15,433 nt of DNA from an uncultured Anaerolineales bacterium (GTDB lineage Bacteria > Chloroflexota > Anaerolineae > Anaerolineales > UBA11657): NCBI GenBank assembly GCA_913031335.1, contig CAJWGI010000002.1, forward strand, positions 1-15,433, written 5' to 3'. Under the pieces are notes generated by a model. That model had not been told where the DNA came from. It saw only the letters and a program-made list of their open reading frames with translations, and made no database searches. Positions within the stretch are counted from its first letter, which is position 1. The number at the start of each line of letters is the position of its first letter. Positions 6,107-13,323 of the stretch are shown here, piece after piece. The translations under genes were made by a program, and so were the position numbers.

Positions 6107-8197
6107 GTGAAAACCAAACTTGCCCTCACCGCGCTATTGGCCCTGGTGCTCGCGCTGGCGGGCATCGGCATTTGGGCCCGCGGAAACGCCCGTCTCGCGC
6201 CCGAGCCATCTGAAACCACAACCGATGTGCCAGCAGCCACGGCCACGCTGCCCGCCACGACCACACTAGCACCCACGGCCACGGTCACGCCCGTGCCCAC
6301 GCAGCCGCCGACCGCGATGCCAGAGCCAACTCGCACCGCCGAGCCAACAGCGACGACCGCGCCCAGCACTACGCACATGCCGACTCTCACTGAAGCCGCG
6401 CCCGACACGCTGGCGACAATCGCGGCCATGCCGGTTCCGGAGAGCGACCTGCGCGAGATTGCCATGCGCTTGCGCGGCCACGCCGACATTCCCGTCACCG
6501 TCAGCGCACAACCCGCCGAACACAAACGCGGCGACATCATCAAATTCTCCGCGACAAACCTGGACACGGACGAACAGTTCAACGTGGCCGCCGAGCTGGT
6601 CTATGCCGGCCCGCGCGTACTCTTTTTTGCCGAGCCGCAGCTTCAAGTGCAACCAGCAGAACTGCAAGCGCTGCTCAACAATTTCGAGCAGCGCATCATC
6701 CCCACTGTGCGCGAGTTTTTTGGCCGGGAGTGGTCGCCCGGAATCGACGGTGACCCACGGCTATACATTCTCTACGCCGAAGGATTGGGAGGCTCGGTGG
6801 CGGGATATTATTCTTCCACGGACGAGTACTCCCGTCTCGCGCACCAGTATTCCAACGAAAAGGAAATATTCTACCTGAACGCGGACATCATTGCGCTGGA
6901 CGACCCCGGCCTGCCCGGCACGCTGGCGCACGAATTCCAGCACATGGTGCACTGGGCAAACGATTCCAACGAAGAAACCTGGATGAACGAGGGCGCCTCG
7001 GTGCTGGCCGAGCTGCTCACCGGGCACAATCCCGGGGGCTTCGACTTCGTCTTTGCTGTCGACCCGGACGTGCAGCTGAACGCGTGGAGTGAGAGCGGCG
7101 GCGGGCCGGAATCCATTCCCCACTACGGGGCCGCGTTTCTTTTCCTTGATTATTTCCTCGAGCGCTTCGGCGAGAGCGCCACCCGTGCGCTGGTGGCGCA
7201 TCCTGCCAACGGGTTGGCGGCCATGGATGCGGTGCTGCAGCAGCTCGGCGCGGTCGATACTCTCTCTGGAAATCCCATCACCACAGATGCGGTTTTCGCC
7301 GATTGGGTGATCGCGAATTATCTGGGCGACACGTCATTGGCGGATGGGCGCTTCGGTTACAGCAAATACGCCGCCGCCCCCCGCGTGATGCCGACAGCCA
7401 ACTTCGGCTGCACGGCCCCACCGGGCGAAATGAGCGTGCATCAATACGCGGCAGATTACATCACCATCGACTGCCCCGGCGCAACCAGCGCCACTTTCAG
7501 CGGCGCTCAGCAGGTTCGCGCGGTTCCCGCCGGGCCGCATTCCGGAGATTTCATGTTCTGGGGAAACCGGCAGGACAGCAGCGACAGCATGCTCACGCGG
7601 GAATTCGACCTCACGCTAGTCTCCGGCGCTACGCTGACGTACTGGGCGTGGTGGGCGCTCGAAGAAAACTACGATTACGCCTATCTGGTCGTGTCAAGCG
7701 ACGGCGGGGAAAGCTGGAAAACAATGCGGGCGCCCGGCGGCACGGATGAAAACCCGACCGGGAACAATCTTGGCTGGGGTTACCACTACAATTCGGGCGG
7801 AGCGGCGCAGCCGGTGTGGGTGCAGGAGCGCGTCGATTTGAGCGCGTTCGCTGGGGAGAGAATACTCGTGCGCTTCGAATATCTGACCGACGCCGCCGTG
7901 AACTGGCCCGGCATGCTGCTGGACGACATCGCCGTGCCCGAAACTGGTTATGCAGCAGATTTCGAGAACGGGCCGGGCGGCTGGGAGAGTCGCGGCTGGG
8001 TGCGCTTCGACAATTCGCTGCCGCAACGCTGGCTCATTCAGGTGGTTGACGCGGCCACCAGCAGCGTGCGCCGCGTGAAAACCATCGACGGCAGCGCGGA
8101 CATCAAACTTTCAGACGGGGCCACAATCGTGGTTTCGGCGCTCACCCCTTACACCACCGAGCCGGCGCATTACCGGCTGGAGTTGAATTCAAATTAA
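6107..8197 (+). CDS. Secreted zinc metallopeptidase, immune inhibitor A-like
   Basis: This 696-residue protein begins with GTG and a typical signal or anchor segment (KTKLALTALLALVLALAG). Residues about 35-105 are a Thr/Pro/Ala-rich linker, common in exported Chloroflexi proteins. The catalytic domain has HEFQH (275-279) and a downstream WMNEG with E295 as probable third zinc ligand; H275 and H279 bind zinc and E276 activates water. Residues about 495-610 form a beta-rich, MAM-like domain ending LLDDI, as in immune inhibitor A (M6) C-termini, with a further beta region to the end. HEFQHM with a downstream NEG is closer to the hyicolysin (M30) pattern than to classical M6 sites, so the family is uncertain though the activity is not. 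It probably acts outside the cell on proteins. No good Shine-Dalgarno site is seen; it follows a terminator and stands alone. Confidence 0.85.
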   Translation: MKTKLALTALLALVLALAGIGIWARGNARLAPEPSETTTDVPAATATLPATTTLAPTATVTPVPTQPPTAMPEPTRTAEPTATTAPSTTHMPTLTEAAPDTLATIAAMPVPESDLREIAMRLRGHADIPVTVSAQPAEHKRGDIIKFSATNLDTDEQFNVAAELVYAGPRVLFFAEPQLQVQPAELQALLNNFEQRIIPTVREFFGREWSPGIDGDPRLYILYAEGLGGSVAGYYSSTDEYSRLAHQYSNEKEIFYLNADIIALDDPGLPGTLAHEFQHMVHWANDSNEETWMNEGASVLAELLTGHNPGGFDFVFAVDPDVQLNAWSESGGGPESIPHYGAAFLFLDYFLERFGESATRALVAHPANGLAAMDAVLQQLGAVDTLSGNPITTDAVFADWVIANYLGDTSLADGRFGYSKYAAAPRVMPTANFGCTAPPGEMSVHQYAADYITIDCPGATSATFSGAQQVRAVPAGPHSGDFMFWGNRQDSSDSMLTREFDLTLVSGATLTYWAWWALEENYDYAYLVVSSDGGESWKTMRAPGGTDENPTGNNLGWGYHYNSGGAAQPVWVQERVDLSAFAGERILVRFEYLTDAAVNWPGMLLDDIAVPETGYAADFENGPGGWESRGWVRFDNSLPQRWLIQVVDAATSSVRRVKTIDGSADIKLSDGATIVVSALTPYTTEPAHYRLELNSN

Positions 8198-8207
8198 CCG
8201 CAGGCAG

Positions 8208-8417
8208 CTATCCGATTTCTGCGTGGCGGGCGAAGCGCGCGCTCAACTCGGCGCGCTTGCCGACCGCGGCTTGCCGCGCCTCCCCCACCAGATGATCAAC
8301 CTCAACCCTCACGCGCGCCCGCAACTCCTGTCCGGCCATCGGCGCCAGCAACAACGCCGCCACTGCACCGACCACCCCCCCGCACAGCGCTCCCGCCGTA
8401 AAAGTGATTGTGCGCAT
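8208..8417 (-). CDS. YtxH-like small membrane protein
   Basis: I place the start at the ATG at 8417, 11 codons inside the longest frame, because AGGAGGG stands 5 bases before it and a promoter lies just upstream. The 69-residue product has one glycine-rich membrane segment (AGALCGGVVGAVAALLLAPM, 8-27), followed by GQELR and a charged helix rich in Arg, Glu and Ala. This is the layout of YtxH/gas-vesicle-like stress proteins, which usually sit in the membrane with a cytoplasmic coiled helix; their job is poorly known. The gene is convergent with the peptidase (10 bp between stops) and divergent from the second SDR. Confidence 0.75.
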   Translation of the reverse strand: MRTITFTAGALCGGVVGAVAALLLAPMAGQELRARVRVEVDHLVGEARQAAVGKRAELSARFARHAEIG

Positions 8418-8449
8418 CGCTTCCCTCCTGAATTCCCACGCTGACAGCA

Positions 8450-8478
8450 ATTATAACCCGCCGGCTCCCCCCGGTAAA
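8450..8478 (-). promoter_or_regulatory. Sigma-70-type promoter of the YtxH-like gene
   Basis: On the minus strand TTTACC (8478-8473) is followed by exactly 17 bp and a perfect TATAAT (8455-8450). Transcription would start near 8443, about 26 bases before the ATG, with AGGAGGG in between. This is the clearest housekeeping promoter in the window. Confidence 0.75.
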
Positions 8479-8512
8479 GCATGCACGCCCACATATCCGG
8501 CGTCAACACCTG

Positions 8513-8521
8513 TGATAAACT
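8513..8521 (+). promoter_or_regulatory. Candidate extended -10 promoter of the second SDR gene
   Basis: TGA followed by TAAACT, the same extended -10 shape as at 6056. Transcription would begin about 8528, leaving a leader of roughly 23 bases. No -35 box is evident. Confidence 0.35.
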
Positions 8522-8550
8522 CAGCCTGCTAAGGCAGAGGCCACAGGATT

Positions 8551-9414
8551 ATGAGCACAAATGGCGCGCCCACATTGAAAGCGGTCGTCATCACGGGCGC
8601 ATCCACGGGGATTGGCCGGGCGTGCGCGCTGCATCTGCACGCGCTGGGTTTTCGCGTTTTCGCCGGCATCCGCAAGACTGCGGATGGCGAGGCACTGCGA
8701 GCGGCCACCGGCGAGCGCTTGCAGCCTGTGTATCTTGACGTCACTGATGGCGAGAGCATCCGCGCGGCAGCGCGCACGGTCGAGGCCGGCTGTCGCGACG
8801 GCGGGCTGGCCGGGCTGGTAAATAATGCCGGCATTGCCGTCGCCGGCCCGCTGGAGTTTCTGCCGCTCGACTCGCTGCGCTCGCAACTGGAGATAAACGT
8901 CGTCGGCCAGATCGCGGTCACGCAGGCGCTGCTGGCGCTGCTGCGCCGTGCCGGGGGCCGCATCGTCAACATGAGCTCGGTGAGCGGGCGGGTGGCGGCA
9001 CCATTTCTCGGGCCGTACTCCGCCTCCAAATTCGCGCTCGAGGCGCTCTCGGATTGCATGCGCCTCGAGTTGCGCCCGTGGGGTATATCGGTCTCGGTGG
9101 TGCAGCCCGGGCCGATCGCCACCCCTATCTGGAAAAAGTCGCGCGCGGCGACCAAAAACATGCTGGCTGAATTGCCTGCGCCAGCGCAGCAGCTTTACGG
9201 CGCGGCAACGAGAGCGGCCGGGAAATGGGAACGGGAGATGACGCGCGAGATACCCTCGCCGATGGTGGTAGCACGCGCGGTGGAACATGCCCTCACCGCG
9301 CCGCGGCCGCACACGCGCTACCGCATCGGTCGCACCAGCCTTATCGCCGATCTGGTGGCCCGTTTCGCGCCCGACCGGCTGCGGGACTGGCTGCTCGTGC
9401 GCCAGCGAGGATGA
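8551..9414 (+). CDS. Short-chain dehydrogenase/reductase
   Basis: This 287-residue SDR has TGASTGIG (15-22), NNAG (91-94), S143 in NMSSVSG, and Y156-x3-K160 (YSASK). The PGPIATPIW segment after the active site, the tail (PSPMVVARAVEHALTAPRPH, TRYRIGR) and the overall length match the retinol/17-beta-hydroxysteroid dehydrogenase-like SDR group, usually annotated as oxidoreductases of unknown substrate. R41 after the second strand suggests NADP(H). CAGGAT sits close before the ATG; an extended -10 box lies 30 bp upstream. GC is high, like most of the window and unlike the SDR at 4448, so the two are not recent duplicates. Next comes threonine synthase with its own candidate promoter, so it is probably a single-gene unit. 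Confidence 0.9.
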   Translation: MSTNGAPTLKAVVITGASTGIGRACALHLHALGFRVFAGIRKTADGEALRAATGERLQPVYLDVTDGESIRAAARTVEAGCRDGGLAGLVNNAGIAVAGPLEFLPLDSLRSQLEINVVGQIAVTQALLALLRRAGGRIVNMSSVSGRVAAPFLGPYSASKFALEALSDCMRLELRPWGISVSVVQPGPIATPIWKKSRAATKNMLAELPAPAQQLYGAATRAAGKWEREMTREIPSPMVVARAVEHALTAPRPHTRYRIGRTSLIADLVARFAPDRLRDWLLVRQRG

Positions 9415-9464
9415 TGATCCACGCTAGAAAGCGTCCACGCAGCCCGCAAAGCCCGACCTGAAAA

Positions 9465-9473
9465 TGGTACAAT
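9465..9473 (+). promoter_or_regulatory. Candidate extended -10 promoter of threonine synthase
   Basis: TGG directly before TACAAT (5 of 6 to the -10 consensus) gives an extended -10 element 42 bp before the ATG. There is no convincing -35 hexamer. It would start the thrC and following gene transcript near 9480. Confidence 0.45.
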
Positions 9474-9515
9474 GCGCCCCGGCTGCACGCCGGCGCTGAT
9501 GACAAACGCAACCTG

Positions 9516-10850
9516 ATGGAATACAATGCCCATTTCTCCTGCGTCCGCGGCTGCCCCGGTGAGCACTCGCTCTACACGGTCATCTATGCCTGCCCCGATT
9601 GTGGCGGTTTGTTGCAGGTGCGCCACAACCTGAAGGCGCTCCGCCGGCGCGGGCCGCAGGCATGGAAGCAATTGATGGATGCCCGCGTCGGCAGCACCGA
9701 GTGGCCGTACGGGAGCGGTGTCTGGGGCATGCGCGAATGGGTAGTGCCCGACCTGCAGGATCACAACGTCGTCAGCATGTACGAGGGCAACAGCAACCTG
9801 TTCTGGGCTGAGCGATTGGGCGCAAAATTGGGCATGCCCAACCTCTGGGTGAAACTGTGCGGCAACAGCCACACCGGCAGCTTCAAAGACCTGGGCATGA
9901 CAGTGCTGGTCAGCGTGGTCAAGCAGATGATGGCCAGCGGCAGCCCGGTACGGGCCGTGGCCTGCGCCTCCACCGGCGACACCAGCGCCGCCCTTGCTGC
10001 CTACGCCGCCGCGGCCGGAATCCCCGCCATCGTCTTTCTGCCCAGCGACCGAGTCAGCCGCGCCCAACTCATCCAACCGATTGCCAACGGCGCGCATGTT
10101 CTGGCGTTGGAGACTGACTTCGACGGCTGCATGCACATCGTGCGGAAGGTGACGCAGGACAATAGTATCTACCTGGCCAACTCGATGAACAGCCTGCGCA
10201 TCGAGGGGCAGAAAAGCGTCGCGGTTGAAATAGTGCGGCAGTTCGATTGGGAAGCACCCGACTGGATTGTGATGCCGGTGGGAAACCTGGGCAACATCAG
10301 CGCGCTGTACAAAGGGTTTCAACTCATGAAAGATCTTGGCATAATCACCCGCATGCCGCGACTGGCCGCCGCTCAGGCCGCCCGCGCAAATCCCTTTTAC
10401 CAGAGTTTCCGCAACGGGTTCAAGGAGAAAGTATCGCTCTCGGCGCAGAGCACGCTGGCTTCGGCAATCCAGATCGGAAACCCGGTCAGCTACGAAAAAG
10501 CGGTGCAGGCCATCCGGAACACCGATGGCATTGTGGAAGAAGCCAGCGAACATGAGTTGGCCAACGCCGGCGCGCTCGCCGACCGCACCGGAATGTACAC
10601 CTGCCCACACACAGCGGTCGCGCTGGCGGTGCTCTTCAAGCTTCTGCGCAAAGGCAAAATTGACCCCGGGCGAAAGGTGGTGGTGATCAGCACTGCCCAC
10701 GGGCTGAAGTTCACGCGGGCAAAGCTCGGGTATCATCACGGCACGCTGGAAGACGTGGAGAGCGAACACATGAACCCGCTGCTGACCCTGCCGGCGGATG
10801 CCGGCGCGGTCAAGACGGCCATCGAGCGCACGCTGGAGGCGCACGCGTGA
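9516..10850 (+). CDS. thrC: Threonine synthase
   Basis: This 444-residue pyridoxal-phosphate enzyme should convert O-phosphohomoserine to threonine, the last step of the pathway, in the cytoplasm. An N-terminal zinc-ribbon-like block has C9/C13 and C26/C29 (YACPDCGG). The cofactor lysine is K124 in [23 protein letters not shown] and [11 protein letters not shown] follow as substrate and phosphate-binding loops, and [10 protein letters not shown] is also typical. The zinc-ribbon N-terminus is characteristic of the bacterial long-form threonine synthases. Alternatives in the fold-type II group, such as cysteate synthase-like or diaminopropionate enzymes, are possible but fit less well. No clear Shine-Dalgarno site precedes the ATG. 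The stop is 40 bp before the next frame, which is probably co-transcribed. Confidence 0.9.
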   Translation: MEYNAHFSCVRGCPGEHSLYTVIYACPDCGGLLQVRHNLKALRRRGPQAWKQLMDARVGSTEWPYGSGVWGMREWVVPDLQDHNVVSMYEGNSNLFWAERLGAKLGMPNLWVKLCGNSHTGSFKDLGMTVLVSVVKQMMASGSPVRAVACASTGDTSAALAAYAAAAGIPAIVFLPSDRVSRAQLIQPIANGAHVLALETDFDGCMHIVRKVTQDNSIYLANSMNSLRIEGQKSVAVEIVRQFDWEAPDWIVMPVGNLGNISALYKGFQLMKDLGIITRMPRLAAAQAARANPFYQSFRNGFKEKVSLSAQSTLASAIQIGNPVSYEKAVQAIRNTDGIVEEASEHELANAGALADRTGMYTCPHTAVALAVLFKLLRKGKIDPGRKVVVISTAHGLKFTRAKLGYHHGTLEDVESEHMNPLLTLPADAGAVKTAIERTLEAHA

Positions 10851-10890
10851 CCCGCCCAGACAAGCGCGGCCTGCGCAAAAGGAAGGCTCA

Positions 10891-11316
10891 ATAAGCAAGC
10901 ACGCGCTGTTTCAGGGCCTGATCGTCAACGAAGCCGATGAGCCCGCCGGCGTTGCGCACATCGGCGAAGAAGCTCACTACGTCATCAATGACGTCGGCTT
11001 CAAGCGCCACGTCGCTGCCGAAGCAATCGACCGCGCCGTGCTGCGCGATTTGCGGGCGCAAATAACGCAGCATCAGGAACTGGTGAGCGACAGCACGCTG
11101 AAAATGCTCGGGCAGGACGACCTTTTCACTAAAGCAATGATCGATTCATCCCTCAAGAACATCGACGCCCACATGGACCAGTTGCTGCAGCAAGGGCTCC
11201 CGAGCGGCGCTAGGCAGTGGTTGGGTATGCTTGGTTTCCGCATCGTGGTCAACCACCACGGCGAGGTGCTCAAACTGAATCAGCCCGGGATTGCCGCCCC
11301 GGACGACGAAATCTGA
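10891..11316 (+). CDS. Conserved-looking protein of unknown function, ATA start
   Basis: The coding pattern is clear from about 10891: 141 codons reading SKHALFQGLIVNEADEP, then HYVINDVGFKRHV, KMLGQDDLFTKAMI, LGMLGFRIVVNHHGEVLKL. I know of proteins of this general shape in Chloroflexota but no function. There is no ATG, GTG or TTG near the proper beginning. The codon at the right distance (4 bases) from a strong GGAAGG site is ATA. The only in-frame ATG is at 10798, inside thrC, and would add a basic, unnatural N-terminus. So either a rare ATA start is used or ATA is a mutation or sequencing error of ATG. Two short alpha/beta domains separated by helices seem likely; no membrane segment. It lies 40 bp after thrC. 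Confidence 0.7.
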   Translation: MSKHALFQGLIVNEADEPAGVAHIGEEAHYVINDVGFKRHVAAEAIDRAVLRDLRAQITQHQELVSDSTLKMLGQDDLFTKAMIDSSLKNIDAHMDQLLQQGLPSGARQWLGMLGFRIVVNHHGEVLKLNQPGIAAPDDEI

Positions 11317-11476
11317 CCTCCATTCGGAAACATCCGTTTCCAATTCAACAATGGCATACCTCTTGCACCGCAAGGGTGGCGCCGAGGGTGTTTCTCGGTC
11401 AATCCCTGTGTATGAGTCCCGCCCGCGCCAATGGGGCGACCGGGGCGTCTCATTCCAGTACAAGAGGAGGTTCATT

Positions 11477-12283
11477 GTGAAAACACAATCCACGCACACA
11501 GTCCGGTGGTTTTTCATACTCGCTCTGCTGGGTGTTCTGGCGCTGGCGAGCTGCAACCGGTCGGCCACACAGGGCATCTTGCCGGAGGATGTGACTGTCG
11601 AGGAAACCACGGGTGAAGAGCCGGAGGACGCGGAGACACCGGACACCACCATGGAGGCGCTGCTCGAAGATGATCTGGCCTCCACCGGAGAAGGGATTGA
11701 GGTACCGTCTCTCGCCGAAGAAGCCGCCCCCGCAGAGGATGCCACCGAGGGCACAGAGCAATTGGCGGCCGAAGGCGAGACCACAGTCGAACCGCTTGCC
11801 GGCGAGGAGACGGCTGCCGATGGAAACGAAGACCTCGCGGCCGTCGAAGCGGAGACAACCGAGATTGACACTGCAGCGCCAGTTGGTGTGCCGGCAATAG
11901 GCAATGCGCCGGCCACCTATGTAGTCCAAGATGGCGACTGGGTGTACAAAATCGCGCGTACATTCAACATTGCGCCGCTTGAGTTGCTGGCGGCCAATCC
12001 GGTCATCGGGGCGGACCAGCAAGTTTATCCGGGACAGGAGTTGATAATCCCCGGCGCCGGCCTGGAAACGCCCGACGCGGAGCAAGGCTCCATCGAGGGC
12101 GCAACCATCATGGCTCCGGCAAATGCGGTGGCGGCCAGCACCTACCAGGTGCAAGCGGGCGACACCGTGTTTTCCATCGCGCTCAATCATGGCGTCGATG
12201 TGGATGCACTGGCTGAGAACAACGACATCGCAGCGCCGTACATGATATATGTCGGGCAATCGCTAGCAATCCCGGCGCAGTAA
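11477..12283 (+). CDS. LysM-domain lipoprotein
   Basis: The GTG at 11477 is chosen over upstream starts because GAGGAGG lies 6 bases before it and a lipoprotein signal follows: KTQ, a basic residue, a hydrophobic core, and lipobox LASC with C26 as the lipidated residue. The 268-residue product has a long Glu/Ala/Thr-rich, strongly acidic linker (about 28-140) and two LysM repeats, about 147-192 (YVVQDGDWVYKIARTFNI) and 222-268 (YQVQAGDTVFSIALNHGV), ending at the protein end. LysM modules bind glycan chains of peptidoglycan or chitin, so it is probably anchored in the membrane and reaches the wall. A terminator follows. No enzyme domain is present. Confidence 0.9.
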   Translation: MKTQSTHTVRWFFILALLGVLALASCNRSATQGILPEDVTVEETTGEEPEDAETPDTTMEALLEDDLASTGEGIEVPSLAEEAAPAEDATEGTEQLAAEGETTVEPLAGEETAADGNEDLAAVEAETTEIDTAAPVGVPAIGNAPATYVVQDGDWVYKIARTFNIAPLELLAANPVIGADQQVYPGQELIIPGAGLETPDAEQGSIEGATIMAPANAVAASTYQVQAGDTVFSIALNHGVDVDALAENNDIAAPYMIYVGQSLAIPAQ

Positions 12284-12315
12284 GCCAACGAAAGCAATCC
12301 GCACGTAACGCCAAT

Positions 12316-12345
12316 GGCCGTCACTGCTTTCAGTGGCGGCCTTTT
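12316..12345 (+). terminator. Rho-independent terminator after the LysM gene
   Basis: GGCCGTCACTG pairs with CAGTGGCGGCC (11 bp with one G-T pair) around a CTTT loop, and TTTT follows at once. It lies 33 bp past the stop codon of the LysM gene. Confidence 0.9.
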
Positions 12346-12389
12346 GATTCAACGGCGCCGCGCCTCTGGCGATGCTGGACGGCATGCCA

Positions 12390-12395
12390 TACAAT
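12390..12395 (+). promoter_or_regulatory. Possible -10 box before the membrane-protein gene
   Basis: TACAAT lies 16 bp before the ATG at 12412, so transcription would begin about 12402 and the mRNA would have almost no leader. That fits the absence of any Shine-Dalgarno site. No -35 box is clear. Confidence 0.3.
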
Positions 12396-12411
12396 TGGCA
12401 CATGCACGGCT

Positions 12412-13311
12412 ATGGCGCGCCCTGATTCCACCCCACCACCAGCTCACAACGCCGCCGGCCAGTGGCCCACGCACGGCTGGCTGGGTCTCGGATTGATTGC
12501 CGTCTTCTGGCCCCTGAACTGGGCGCTGACCGGGTTGCGCACCCACTGGGGATTCTTCCCGCTCTGGCTCGGCTTCTGCCTGACGGTGGATGCAGCCACA
12601 TTGCGGCGCACGGGCGATTCACTGCTGACGCGCGACCGGCGGGCTTATTTTTCCCTTTTCTTTTATTCCGCGCCGGCGTGGTGGCTTTTTGAAGCCATAA
12701 ACTGGCGCACCCAGAACTGGCACTACCTCGGCCGCGAGTTCTTCTCCGATTGGGAATATTTCATGTTCGCCTCGCTCAGCTTTTCCACCGTGATGCCGGC
12801 CGTTTTTGGGGCCGCCGAACTGGTCGCCAGCCTGAGACCGGTACGGAGCATGCGCGCTGGGCCCGTGCTGCGCGTCTCCCGGGGCAGATTGCTGGCCATG
12901 TTTGGTGGCGGCTGGCTGCTACTGGCGCTGCTGCTAATATGGCCGGGTTTCTTTTTCCCGGCAGTGTGGCTTGCGGTGTTTTTCATCCTGACTCCGGCCA
13001 ACGCGTGGCTGCGAAATCGCACCATCTGGAACGACACCGCCCGCGGCGACTGGCGGCCACTGGTCAGCCTCGCGCTGGGGTGCCTGCTGTGCGGGTTTTT
13101 CTGGGAGATGTGGAACTTCTTCTCATATCCCAAGTGGGTTTACCACATACCGTTCTTCGATTTCCTGCGTGTGTTCGAAATGCCATTACTCGGCTACGGC
13201 GGCTATCTGCCCTTTGCGCTGGAATTGTTCGCCTTGTATCATCTGCTGAGCAGCTTCACCCGCAACGGAGGGAGGAAGCAACTCTACCTGCGCTTTGCCG
13301 CACCCGTGTAG
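12412..13311 (+). CDS. Multi-spanning membrane protein, unknown function
   Basis: This 299-residue protein has about seven to eight membrane segments (roughly 23-41, 46-63, 79-97, 115-137, 163-183, 184-202, 216-236, 250-285), rich in Trp and Phe. A motif appears twice: E94-x2-N97-W ... W103-x-Y105 and E232-x2-N235-F ... W242-x-Y244, each following a membrane span, which suggests an ancient duplication of a 3-4 span unit. The C-terminal FEMPLLGYGGYLPFALELFA block looks strongly conserved in character. I cannot name the family; carotenoid- or lipid-modifying enzymes are possible given the next gene, but this is inference. It ends 12 bp before the mevalonate decarboxylase gene. There is no Shine-Dalgarno site before the ATG. 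Confidence 0.75.
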   Translation: MARPDSTPPPAHNAAGQWPTHGWLGLGLIAVFWPLNWALTGLRTHWGFFPLWLGFCLTVDAATLRRTGDSLLTRDRRAYFSLFFYSAPAWWLFEAINWRTQNWHYLGREFFSDWEYFMFASLSFSTVMPAVFGAAELVASLRPVRSMRAGPVLRVSRGRLLAMFGGGWLLLALLLIWPGFFFPAVWLAVFFILTPANAWLRNRTIWNDTARGDWRPLVSLALGCLLCGFFWEMWNFFSYPKWVYHIPFFDFLRVFEMPLLGYGGYLPFALELFALYHLLSSFTRNGGRKQLYLRFAAPV

Positions 13312-13323
13312 CCGCCGCACAGC

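Noticed and set aside
6200..6400. Repetitive Thr/Pro/Ala codons as a DNA repeat array
   Set aside because: The repetition follows the low-complexity protein linker and has no fixed repeat unit.
8418..8450. Upstream ATG giving 11 more residues to the YtxH-like protein
   Set aside because: It overlaps the -10 box, so it would not be in the mRNA; the inner ATG has the better ribosome site.
10798..10890. ATG 53 bp inside thrC as start of the following gene
   Set aside because: The added segment is Arg/Pro-rich, unlike the rest, and has no ribosome site; the GGAAGG site points to 10891.
9318..10898. Minus-strand open frame of over 500 codons across threonine synthase
   Set aside because: It lies fully opposite a recognisable enzyme and has a His/Ala/Gly-rich, low-order composition with no family motif; it is a product of high GC codon use.
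11146..11916. Minus-strand Ser/Ala-rich frame of 256 codons
   Set aside because: Serine-rich composition mirrors the Glu/Ala-rich linker of the LysM lipoprotein on the other strand.
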